Part shown: positions 1 to 7,405 of the stretch, piece by piece
Position numbering within the stretch: position 1 is the first letter of the stretch
Layout of the letters: each line of letters begins with the position of its first letter
From: GCA-2786165 sp964625775
Lineage (GTDB): Bacteria > Pseudomonadota > Gammaproteobacteria > Legionellales > Legionellaceae
Length of the DNA stretch: 15,974 nt
Reading direction: 5' to 3'
NCBI GenBank assembly: GCA_964625775.1
Contig: CAZVEH010000052.1
Span: 1 to 15,974 of the forward strand
Notes under the pieces: generated by a model
Told to the model about the DNA's origin: nothing
Databases searched by the model: none
The model's input: only the letters and a program-made list of their open reading frames with translations
Made by a program: the position numbers and the translations under genes

Positions 1-50
1 TGCCACACGACAGGAGATCCCTCGCTGCGCTCGGGATGACGTGGGGAGTT
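1..50. repeat. Fragment of a probable interspersed repeat at the window edge
   Basis: The first 50 bases contain the partly self-complementary block ccctcgctgcgctcggg flanked by gat and atgac. Short repeats with this look are scattered in many bacterial genomes. Only one copy is visible here and it is cut by the window edge, so the call rests on resemblance. From 51 to 130 the sequence is A+T-rich and I see no gene or clear signal. Confidence 0.3.
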
Positions 51-130
51 ACTTTTAATTTAATAAGTTAATGCAATATGTGCGTTTATGAAATCAGATA
101 GTATTTTTAATTTTTACTGGCATAGATAAT

Positions 131-190
131 AGGGCGTGTTGACAATTGCCCCCCGCCTACGTGCCTCGGCTTGTCCCTGAGAGTTCCTCA
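131..190 (+). repeat. Left terminal inverted repeat of the IS4-type element
   Basis: This 60-nt end pairs with 1506-1567. It differs by a 2-nt indel in the C-rich stretch after caattg and a few substitutions near the inner end. The shared block gcctacgtgcctcggcttg is identical in both ends. Confidence 0.88.
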
Positions 191-280
191 GAAAATAAGG
201 TAATAAGTTATTGAAATACTTAGAAATTAAAAAATTGAAAGTGCATGACGTATATGATCAAATAGCGTTTACGAGACAAT

Positions 281-1498
281 ATGAGATTGAACGTCATGCA
301 ACAGATGAGATTATTACATAGTTTATTTAAAAAACAATTACCATCGATACATAAAACCAGGCTTCAAAATCTATTTGATGCATGTGAAACAGCCATTAAG
401 AGCAATCAGCTGTATTTAACTGGCCTAGGAAGACAGTTATCAAATAAAAATAAAACGAGTAGCAACATTCAAAAGATTGACCGTTTACTAGGAAATGGCC
501 ATCTGTGCGCAGAACAAAACAGTTTTTATCAAGTGATGTTTTCCTATTTAATTCAAGAGCACTCTACACCTTGGCTTCATGTTGATTGGACGTGCATTAA
601 CGCGACAACAAATTTATATGTTTTAAGGGCGAGTCTTTCCATGTCTGGTCGATCAATTGTTATTTATGAAGAGAGTCATCCAAAGAAAAATGAAAATAAT
701 CATGCAACTCACAAAGCATTTTTAAATCAGCTCAAAAAATTATTGCCTCAATCGGTTAAGCCGATTATTGTGACGGATGCAGGATTTCGTGCGCTGTGGT
801 TTCAACATGTACTAGACCTTGGCTGGGATTTTGTCGGACGATTGCGTAATAAAAACTTGGTTCTCGTAGAGAGTTCATCGTTCTGGGAGTTAAGCCATAC
901 ATTTTTTTCACAGGCGACAATAAAACCTCGTTACTTAGGGCATGGACTTTTAACGGAAAAAGGAAAAGTTCCTGCTCATTTTGTTGTGTATAAAGGGTTA
1001 AGTAAAAATAGGCATAAGCTCAATAAAAACAAAAAAAACAGTCGTTCTGGGAAAAGCAGACTACATTCAGCCGCGAATAAAGAGCCATGGGTTCTTGTCA
1101 CTTCTCTTGTTTTAAATGAACATAACGCAAACTTAGCTGTAAATATCTACCGCCAAAGAATGCGAATTGAAGAAAATATAAGAGATACTAAATGCCCACA
1201 TTACGGTTTAGGTCTTAAAAACAGCCTTTCTAAGTCTCCAGCTCGACTAGGGATTTTGCTGCTTATCGCAGCGATAGCTACCTTTGCTGCATGGCTTGCT
1301 GGTATAGAAATAAAACGTCGAGGTCATGCTGCAGATTTTCAAGCTCATTCTGCAAAATTTACTCACGCTTTATCAATCGTTTTTTTAGGGAGAGAGGCCT
1401 TAAAAAGAGGAGTTAAAGTCACACAAAAACAATTCTATACGGCACTCAATTTGTTGTTTCAAATAAATAGGGAAGCTCAATTAGAGACTCCTTTATGA
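281..1498 (+). CDS. IS4-family DDE transposase
   Basis: This 405-residue protein would cut and rejoin the ends of the surrounding element. It shows the IS4-family catalytic layout: a first aspartate in HVDWTCI, a second in IIVTDAGFRA, and the glutamate within the family's YREK signature, visible as YRQRMRIEENIRDTK with the exact Y-2-R-3-E-6-K spacing. A basic stretch rich in K, N and R lies ahead of that signature. The length is normal for the family and I see no stop or frameshift, so it may be active. The ATG at 281 is the natural start, although no strong ribosome binding site precedes it. A hydrophobic segment (LGILLLIAAIATFAAWLAGI) near the C-terminus is usual in such transposases and need not mean membrane insertion. 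Confidence 0.93.
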   Translation: MRLNVMQQMRLLHSLFKKQLPSIHKTRLQNLFDACETAIKSNQLYLTGLGRQLSNKNKTSSNIQKIDRLLGNGHLCAEQNSFYQVMFSYLIQEHSTPWLHVDWTCINATTNLYVLRASLSMSGRSIVIYEESHPKKNENNHATHKAFLNQLKKLLPQSVKPIIVTDAGFRALWFQHVLDLGWDFVGRLRNKNLVLVESSSFWELSHTFFSQATIKPRYLGHGLLTEKGKVPAHFVVYKGLSKNRHKLNKNKKNSRSGKSRLHSAANKEPWVLVTSLVLNEHNANLAVNIYRQRMRIEENIRDTKCPHYGLGLKNSLSKSPARLGILLLIAAIATFAAWLAGIEIKRRGHAADFQAHSAKFTHALSIVFLGREALKRGVKVTQKQFYTALNLLFQINREAQLETPL

Positions 1499-1505
1499 AA
1501 AAAAG

Positions 1506-1567
1506 TGAGGATCGTTCAGGGACAAGCCGAGGCACGTAGGCGGGCGGAGCAATTGTCAACACGCCCT
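1506..1567 (-). repeat. Right terminal inverted repeat of the IS4-type element
   Basis: This is the reverse-complement partner of 131-190. It begins just after the transposase stop codon, so little space is left between the gene and the element end. Confidence 0.88.
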
Positions 1568-1577
1568 AATTTCGGAA

Positions 1578-1620
1578 TTTTTCAACCCCATTGTGGTTGA
1601 AAAATAACCCCTTTGGGGTT
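1578..1620. promoter_or_regulatory. Pair of inverted repeats before the toxin-antitoxin remnant, possible operator
   Basis: Two hairpin-capable palindromes lie back to back. The first has 10-nt arms, TTTTTCAACC and GGTTGAAAAA, around a 7-nt loop (1578-1604). The second is AACCCC-TTT-GGGGTT (1606-1620). They sit directly upstream of the toxin start, where autoregulated toxin-antitoxin operons usually carry operator palindromes, so an operator for the XRE antitoxin is a reasonable inference. The first could instead limit read-through from the IS, but neither stem is followed by a T-run, so a classical terminator is less likely. Confidence 0.4.
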
Positions 1621-1625
1621 ACTAT

Positions 1626-1830
1626 GTGTTTGTGAAAATAAAAACAACATTGCAAGTAGTAGTTGAAACGCCGGAGTATATCAAACAGGCAAAACTATAT
1701 ATGGATGCTAATCATCAAAAAGAATTTATTGATTACATAGCCGAAAATCCATTAAAAGGGGATGTGATTTCCGGTGCTGGTGGGGCAAGAAAAAATCGTT
1801 GAAATTTATGAGGAGAATGATAATGAGTGA
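1626..1830 (+). pseudogene. RelE/HigB-like toxin with its central part deleted
   Basis: The N-terminal part, readable from a GTG at 1626 or 1632, runs through VVVETPEYIKQAK and GDVISGAGGARKNR and then hits a stop at the TGA in cgttga. This matches the start of RelE/HigB-type mRNA interferases up to the GGxRKxRW region. The C-terminal tail of the same kind of toxin, KIVEIYEENDNE, follows at once in another frame and ends at 1828-1830, overlapping the antitoxin start. The catalytic core between these two pieces, which I estimate at about 40-50 residues from typical family length, is missing. A run of A residues lies exactly at the junction and could have mediated the deletion. The product should be inactive. 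Confidence 0.75.
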
Positions 1831-2125
1831 TATCGGAGGAAGTTTAATTTGCGGTGCACTAGAAGTGCTTAATTATGCTCTGGGTCAAAAAAAGGGTGTT
1901 AAGTCTCATAAAATTAAAGTGCCTGATGAAATCGATGTGGAAAAGATTAGAAAAAAGTTGCACATGAGCCGGCAGCAATTTTGTGATGAATTTGGTTTTA
2001 GTATTCGTACATTGGAAAAATGGGAAAGGAAGGAGCGGCTACCAGAAGGGCCAACGCGAGCATATTTAACTGTTATTTCTCAAAATCCAAAGGCAGTTAT
2101 TGCCGCATTAAAACATGCGTCCTAA
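1823..2125 (+). CDS. XRE-family antitoxin, intact, partner toxin broken
   Basis: This 100-residue protein has a helix-turn-helix in its C-terminal half (IRKKLHMSRQQFCDEFGF, then SIRTLEKWERKERLPEGP), the layout of HigA/XRE antitoxins encoded after a RelE/HigB-like toxin. The ATG at 1823 is chosen because GAGGAG lies 7 nt upstream (1810-1815) and because it overlaps the toxin stop by 8 nt, as expected for a coupled pair. A TTG at 1799 in the same frame would add eight residues from inside the toxin tail and is unlikely. It would normally bind both the toxin and the operon operator. With the toxin dead it is an orphan, perhaps kept as a regulator or as protection against a related toxin elsewhere. 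Confidence 0.85.
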   Translation: MSDIGGSLICGALEVLNYALGQKKGVKSHKIKVPDEIDVEKIRKKLHMSRQQFCDEFGFSIRTLEKWERKERLPEGPTRAYLTVISQNPKAVIAALKHAS

Positions 2126-2143
2126 TATACCAGCCACAATAAA

Positions 2144-2166
2144 TTTTAGTAATGGACCGTCGAGAA
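2144..2166 (+). repeat. Direct repeat copy 1, core gaccgtcgagaa
   Basis: This block matches 7383-7405 at 20 of 23 positions, with an identical 12-nt core. It lies just after the antitoxin gene. The two copies bracket the NLR gene and the debris zone. It may be an old recombination scar, a shared gene end, or a short dispersed repeat. Confidence 0.5.
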
Positions 2167-2203
2167 TGGTGCATGTAAGACAAGCATTATGGGTCTGAAT
2201 TTT

Positions 2204-2230
2204 GTCCTATCGCGCATGGCGCGTTAGGAC
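2204..2230. other. G+C-rich hairpin
   Basis: Arms GTCCTA-t-CGCGC and GCGCG-t-TAGGAC pair with one internal mismatch around an ATG loop, giving a very stable stem. No T-run follows on either strand, so it is not a standard intrinsic terminator. It lies in the 330-base gap between the antitoxin and the NLR gene and could be an operator, an RNA structure, or part of a small repeat. Confidence 0.6.
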
Positions 2231-2280
2231 GTTAAAGCAAAAAACGTTGATTTCATGCGGGAAAATTTGATGTTCAAAGG

Positions 2281-2315
2281 CATCGTCACTGCGGATAAAT
2301 CCTGCAGTGACGATG
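2281..2315. other. Perfect 12-bp stem hairpin upstream of the NLR-like gene
   Basis: CATCGTCACTGC and GCAGTGACGATG form a perfect 12-bp stem around an 11-nt loop. The stem is followed by ggggtctgatgg, not by T residues. It sits about 140 bases before the likely NLR start, so it could be in the leader or could bind a regulator. Nothing in the stretch 2126-2456 looks coding. Confidence 0.6.
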
Positions 2316-2456
2316 GGGTCTGATGGATTTAGGACATGTGATTAAAAAGCAGAAGAATAAAAATACAATTTATGATAAAATCGCGCACTAAACTTTATAT
2401 CATGTGCAATGGTCGACCATTTTCGGCTTTGTACGCCGCCAGAAGGACTCCTTGTT

Positions 2457-5400
2457 ATGCCTTACACACGCAAACAGCAGCATTATATTAGCCATTTCAT
2501 TCAGCATGTTGAGCGGGTGTTGTCTTTTTTGGGAACGGACGAGGCGAATACCTTAGATAAAGCATTGGGTATGGCCGAGCAAGGGGTTAACACAGCGACG
2601 ACGGTATTGGGTTCGGTTACTACGATATTGAATGTGATGGGTGTTGTTGCGGCGGTACCATCTGGCGGATTGTCGTTGCCTGCGGCGGGTGCGGTGATTG
2701 GCTTGTTGCAGCTGGGGCATGCGAGTTATAAGTTTGTACAAAAGCAGCGTAACGGAGAAGAGGAGATACCGTTATCTGCGGATGAGCTGAATGCGGTGCA
2801 GCAACGCTTATCTATATTGTTATTGTGCAGAGAAGTTGCGAGTGTGGCTTCGAGTACGCGCTATTGTCATATGGTGGATGGGTTATTGACCGATGTGGGT
2901 GTGGCGGAATTTGCGCGATATGGTGCGGCACGGACGATAAAATATATTGTACCGTTTTTAACTACGCAGTTGCCAACAGCAGAAGCGGTTTTGAATCATT
3001 TACACCAAAGTGTTAACCATCCGACGCAATTACTAACGATGAATAAGTATGCTGTGCCACAAGGCGACTTGATTGGTAAGATGTATGCGAAATGGGCTTA
3101 TGCCCGTGCTCGTGTGGCGCATGTGAGCATTGCTGAGGCGGGAAGCGGGTCTTGGGTGTTTTATGCGTCGTCTAGAGAGGCGGGCAGCACAGAGGAACAA
3201 ATGGGGTTTAATCAAGAAACGACGTTGTCTAAATATGGCTACATGGTGTTACCTGATGCTGGTCTTGATGCTTATCTAAAACAACGACATGCAAAAAAGC
3301 TGGAAAAGCCTCTGGCATTAAGCGCTATATCCAAAGATATCAAGCCATATTTATGTACTGAAATGACTGTCACACGCGCTTTGGTGGATGCTTATTTGGC
3401 GGTGGCGCGCGCATCGAATACTAAATGGTCTTTGAGCATCAATGACTATCTTAGCCAACAATTTGGGGTGCGTTGTATTGCAAGTTGTCATGATGATGTT
3501 TTGCAGGGGTTAAACTTAAGCAAAGGGGATTTTAGCGAAGTTAACTTCAGACGAGCGGATTTGAGTGGCTGTGATGTGTCTGACACACGCTGGGATGGTG
3601 CGCATTTAGATGAGGCGAAACTGGGTAACGACTCAAAGCGTATAGTATTGCAGGGTGCTTCGTTTCAAAATCTTACGGCTGAAAAAAGTTATTGGGAAGA
3701 TGTGGATTTTGCGGGCTCTGATTTTTGTAGAGCATTGTTAAGTGGCGCGCAATTATCTCGTTGTTCTTTGCAACATATGGTGTCGATTGGTGCGGTGTGG
3801 GATTGGGCAGAAATGCATGAGATGTCGCCACCAGAAGAGACGTTTTTAACGCGATTAAATGAAGAATATCAGGCGCGTTTAAAGCTTGAGCAACGCATGG
3901 ATGTTGTAGAAGAAAATATAAAAATCTTAGAAGACACCACACGCACACATGATAGACGTTTGATTGAGCTTGAAGCGCGTTATATTAGCATGCCAATAGC
4001 TTCTGGTACTTGGGAGCAGTTTGTATATCCACGAGATGTGTGTTTTCAGCCAAGACCTGGGCTATGGTCAGAACTTGAAACACGATTTGCAAACCTACGT
4101 TCAACGCCTGTTGTATTGAGTGGTCTTGGCGGCATGGGCAAGACCAGCCTTGCATCGGAATGGGCGTATGCACAAAAAGAAGCGGGACGTTATGAATACG
4201 TTCGTTGGGTGAATATGGATACGCCGCAACAATTTGGTAGTCTTCAAAATTGGGCCAGAGCCTTAGGCTTGCCCTATGAAAAAAAATCCATATCAGAACT
4301 CTGGGTGATGATTGCTCAAAATATAGCCGATAAGAATTGGTTAGTTGTGTTGGATAACGTTGAAAATTACGCAGCGATTCAAGAAGGCTTGTCGACATTT
4401 CGCCTAACACCACAACAGCATATTCTTATCACGTCTCGAGATGAGACGAGTTGGACGCGTCCCATTCGAGTGGATGTGTATACCCAAGAAGAAGCGTTAA
4501 CCTATATTCAACAACAAATGGAAGCCTCAGACCACCGTGGCTTTGAATCGAAAGCCGCCCAATCATTGGCGGAGCGCTTGGGGTATCATCCTTTGGCACT
4601 GGAATTGGCGATGGCGGCGGTTTGTTTAGACCAATTGCCTTTGAAAGCCTATCAAGACCGCTTGTCGCGTCATGGGTTGGATGTTTTAAGCGCATCAACA
4701 CCCACCCAAAGTCAGGCACAGGTCAATGTCCATCGGGCCATCACGGCTTTGTGGAGTGACGGCTTGCCCAAGTTAACTGCAGATGCACTGAAACTATTGC
4801 GCGTGATAAGTTTTATTGACCCACAAGGTGGTGCGCGTGCGGTATTATTACCCCTTGTTCAAAACGATGAAACACGTTTAAGCCAAGCTTTGCGATTGTT
4901 GAGACAGCAATCGTTTGTAAAGCGCGTGGATTTGGTAGAAGGCGAGCAGACCATAGAAACATGGAGTGCACATCGGTTGTTGCAAGAAGTGGTTCGTGAA
5001 GACTTGGTGCAAGCATTTGCCAATAACGAAGCCGCTTGGCAGAATTTTTTGAAAGACAGCTGGGATGCGATTGCGGTCGACTTTCCAATGAACATCGACA
5101 CAACCCAAGATGTGTTTGCTATTGCAAGAGGGGTTGAGCATGGCAATACATTTTTAAATCATATGACGGCTATTTCTGCTGTTTGGCCAACTGACCAATG
5201 TGCTCGAAGCTTGGTGCCTTGGCAGGCTAAGGTCTTGGGTCGGGTGGGTTATGGTGAATATTGTGTGGTGCGTTATGCCAAAGCCCTTGAACATCTTGCC
5301 ATGTCGTTAAGTTTGTATAAAACCATTCATGGCGAAACGGCGAATCATCCTGAGATTGCCAAAAGTCTTGGTAACTTAGGAAGCGTGTATAGCTCTCAAG

Positions 5401-6651
5401 GCAACTACCCCAAAGCCATAGAATATCATCAAGCCTCGTTAGCCATGATGCGTGCGATTCATGGTGAAACGGTGAATCATCCTGGTATTGCCATAAGTCT
5501 TAATAACTTAGGAAACGTGTATAACNNNNNNNNNNNNNNNNNNNNNNNNNNNNNNNNNNNNNNNNNNNNNNNNNNNNNNNNNNNNNNNNNNNNNNNNNNN
5601 NNNNNNNNNNNNNNNNNNNNNNNNNTCTCAAGGCAATTACCCCAAAGCCATAGAATATTTTGAAGCCTCATTAGCCATGGAGCGTGTGATTCATGGTGAA
5701 ACGGCGAATCATCCTGAGATTGCCGTGAGTCTTGGTAACTTAGGGGACGTGTATAACTCTCAAGGCAATTACCCCAAAGCCATAGAATATTTTGAAGCCT
5801 CATTAGCCATGGCGCGTGCGATTTATGGTGAAACGGCAAATCATCCTGATATTGCCACAAGTCTTAATAACTTAGGGCGCGTGTATTCCTCTCAAGGCAA
5901 TTACCCCAAAGCCCTAGAATATTATGAGGCCTCATTAGCCATGAAGCGTGCGATTCATGGTGAAACGGCGAATCATCCGGGTATGGCCGCAAGTCTTAAT
6001 AACTTAGGAAGCGCGTATAACTATCAAGGCAATTACCCCAAAGCCATAGAATATTATGAAGCCTCATTAGCCATGCAGCGTGCGATTCATGGTGAAACGG
6101 CGAATCATCAGAGTATTGCCACAAGTCTTAATAACGTAGGGAGTGCGTATGGTTATCAAGGCAATTACTTCAAAGCCATAGAATATTATGAAGCCTCATT
6201 AGCTATGGCGCGTGAGATTCATGGTGAAACGGTGAATCATCCAGGTATTGCCTCAAACCTTAATAACATAGGAAGCGCGTATAACCATCAAGGCAATTAC
6301 CCCAAAGCCATAGAATATTATGAAGCTTCATTAGTCATGAGGCGTGCGATTTATGGTGAAACGGCGAATCATCCTGAGATTTCTACAACCTTTGGTAACT
6401 TAGAGCGGGCTAAAGCTAGGCTAAATAATTCAAACAGGACACCAAATAAGGCAACTGATGAAGGTTGTACAGCAATGGATTGTTGTGTTTGCGTCTCTTG
6501 TTGTCCATGTTTTGTTGTTTATGCAGGTTTAGACTCATGTGGATTTTTTGCAAAAAATACCCGGGTTAATATTGTGGGCCAATCTGTGAATACAAAAGAT
6601 GGCGCAAACAGTGCTAAAAACCCAATGCTAGAGATGACCATGCAGCGCTAA
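2457..6651 (+). CDS. NLR-like STAND ATPase: pentapeptide-like repeats, NB-ARC, 44-residue TPR array, Cys-rich tail (spans assembly gap)
   Basis: This is a large signalling ATPase of the STAND type, about 1364 residues without counting whatever lies in the gap. In order it shows a hydrophobic Gly/Ala-rich region (about 46-94), A(D/N)Lxx-type pentapeptide-like repeats (about 350-440), a charged coiled coil (about 468-510), and an NB-ARC-like ATPase. The ATPase has Walker A GLGGMGKTS (556-564), Walker B LVVLD (D633), ILITSR (from 656) and GYHPLAL (709-715). TPRs and a Cys-rich C-terminus follow. ATG 2457 is preferred over 2409 because AGAAGGA lies 9 nt upstream. The 100-N run makes the frame appear to break, but the flanks join in phase. 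Relatives act as oligomerising sensors in defence, regulation or host interaction. The ligand and output here are unknown. The gene appears richer in G+C than the NRPS operon. Confidence 0.85.
5325..6405 (+). repeat. Tandem 132-bp repeat array encoding 44-residue TPR units
   Basis: The anchor GG(T/C)GAAACGG recurs at 5331, 5463, 5695, 5827, 5959, 6091, 6223 and 6355. Every spacing outside the gap is exactly 132 bp. Each unit encodes a helix pair with the pattern SLxNLGxxYxxQGNYPKAIEYxEASLAM followed by xRAIHGETxNHP. The units are close to identical in DNA, which points to recent duplication or gene conversion and explains why assembly failed here. The period is longer than the canonical 34-residue TPR and close to the 42-residue TPRs of kinesin light chain type. 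The first and last units are more degenerate. Confidence 0.95.
5526..5625. other. Assembly gap of exactly 100 N inside the TPR array
   Basis: A run of exactly 100 N is a conventional scaffold spacer of unknown true length. The bases before it end in gtgtataac and the bases after it begin tctcaaggcaa. Intact units read straight through that junction. The non-N sequence between the flanking anchors adds up to exactly 132 bp, so the missing piece should be 0, 132, 264 or another whole multiple. Confidence 0.95.
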
Positions 6652-6839
6652 ATTGAGATTCATTTAATGATTGTCCTGGTATCTTATGCCTCTTTCTATC
6701 TATTTAAAGTAGGCATGAGGGCTTATTAACCCCGGTTATGAGTTTTTCATGAACAACTCGCGATTAGCTTAATAACCGACAAGTTCAAATGCTGCAATCA
6801 AATGAGTCATTGCATTACATATTGAGCGATGTCTTGTAC
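6652..6839. other. Non-coding stretch after the NLR-like gene
   Basis: No convincing gene is visible here. CTTATGCCT (6684-6692 region) and AGGCATGAG (about 6711-6719) can pair across a loop of about 18-20 nt shortly after the NLR stop. Because no T-run follows, I would not call this an intrinsic terminator. A smaller CGGTTAT and ATAACCG pair lies further on. The stretch merges into the antitoxin remnant on the minus strand. Confidence 0.4.
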
Positions 6840-6950
6840 TTAATGAGCCAAAATATCAGCGACCCCATGAAGGACTACAGATGGTCTATTCGGAAATTCA
6901 GCGGTTAATTTGAGAGTTCCACCCATAGCGGCGACATATTTGCTCTTTGA
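6840..6950 (-). pseudogene. C-terminal remnant of an XRE-type antitoxin
   Basis: Read on the minus strand, this stretch gives SKSKYVAAMGGTLKLTAEF followed by PNRPSVVLHGVADILAH and a stop (complement of 6840-6842). The pattern YVxAMGGxLxLxAxFP is the familiar tail of HTH antitoxins from HigA/XRE-type addiction modules, beyond the DNA-binding helices. The helix-turn-helix part that should lie upstream, at higher coordinates, is absent. Homology stops near 6950, where an unrelated plus-strand fragment begins. It is therefore a truncated relic with no start codon. Confidence 0.6.
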
Positions 6951-7366
6951 GCCCCTGTGTCTCCAATATAATTTGTCCTTTTGTTTCATGGCTGGAGGCA
7001 CTAGATTCAACAGTTCGTCACAGGGTTAAAGCACGCTTAGCCAGAGTGGCGATTGGAAATCATGGTGAATATAAAGTACTTAATGATGGTATAAATGAAT
7101 TGAAATTTAAGTTTGGCTCTGGTTATCGAATTTATTTTAGTGATATTGATGGGTTTCTTGAAGCCCTTCGCAATGTTGTAGACGTTCATGGTGGTATGAC
7201 AAAACTATCTGAATCGGCATCAAAAGGCAGAAAAGAAGGTCTTTTAGCAGGGAAAATCGAGATTGCTAGAAAATTATTGCAAGAAAAAACTGATCCAGCA
7301 TTTGTTGCAAAAATTACCGAATTATCGATAGAAATAATCAAAGAACTGCAAAAGAAGCATAACTAA
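6947..7366 (+). pseudogene. Chimeric ORF: HigB-like toxin, HigA-like antitoxin piece and Rpn-type C-terminus
   Basis: The 139-codon frame reads as three joined pieces. Residues about 12-66 (FVSWLEALDSTVRHRVKARL to FKFGSGYRIYF) match the body of a HigB/RelE-type killer protein but lack its normal start and its last strands. Residues about 68-91 (GFLEALRNVVDVHGGMTKLSES) look like a HigA-type antitoxin just before its HTH. Residues about 93-139 (GRKEGLLAGKIEIARKLLQ to LSIEIIKELQ) look like the C-terminal tail of Rpn/YhgA-like PD-(D/E)XK nuclease-transposase proteins. The only early start is a TTG at 6947 with no ribosome binding site. I read it as recombination debris, although an expressed fusion is possible because the frame is open. 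Confidence 0.6.
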
Positions 7367-7382
7367 GATTATTTCAAATATA

Positions 7383-7405
7383 TCTTAGTTATCGACCGTC
7401 GAGAA
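7383..7405 (+). repeat. Direct repeat copy 2, core gaccgtcgagaa
   Basis: This is the partner of 2144-2166 (20 of 23 identical). Here it overlaps the 3' end of the broken RhuM-like gene on the minus strand, where it encodes the last residues VLDGR. Confidence 0.5.

Larger units (their letters stand above)
131..1567 (+). mobile_element. IS4-family insertion sequence, apparently complete, 1437 bp
   Basis: The element is bounded by long imperfect inverted repeats and contains a single full-length DDE transposase gene. The tips read agggcgtgttgacaattg at the left and its reverse complement at the right. The trinucleotide AAT lies immediately outside both ends (128-130 and 1568-1570) and may be a target duplication, though three bases could match by chance. 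Intact ends plus an undamaged transposase frame suggest a fairly recent insertion. It landed beside an already damaged toxin-antitoxin locus. The family call follows from the transposase motifs; the subgroup is not resolved. Confidence 0.88.

Noticed and set aside
1799..1822. TTG at 1799 as antitoxin start
   Set aside because: It lies inside the toxin tail and lacks a ribosome binding site, whereas ATG 1823 has GAGGAG at good spacing and the expected overlap.
2371..2376. TATGAT as -10 box for the NLR-like gene
   Set aside because: No acceptable -35 element is found at suitable spacing, so a promoter cannot be supported.
2409..2456. ATG at 2409 as start of the NLR-like gene
   Set aside because: No ribosome binding site precedes it, while ATG 2457 has AGAAGGA 9 nt upstream.
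2553..5146. Several open frames on the minus strand and one in another plus frame inside the NLR gene
   Set aside because: They lie opposite or inside a clearly coding gene, lack family features and have no ribosome binding sites, so they are shadows.
5526..5676. Apparent frameshift that would split the NLR-like gene into two proteins
   Set aside because: It arises only because the N-run is 100 long. Removing it joins the flanks in repeat phase and in the same frame.
5325..6405. Regular repeats considered as a CRISPR array
   Set aside because: The units are 132 bp with no unique spacers, and they translate as one continuous TPR protein.
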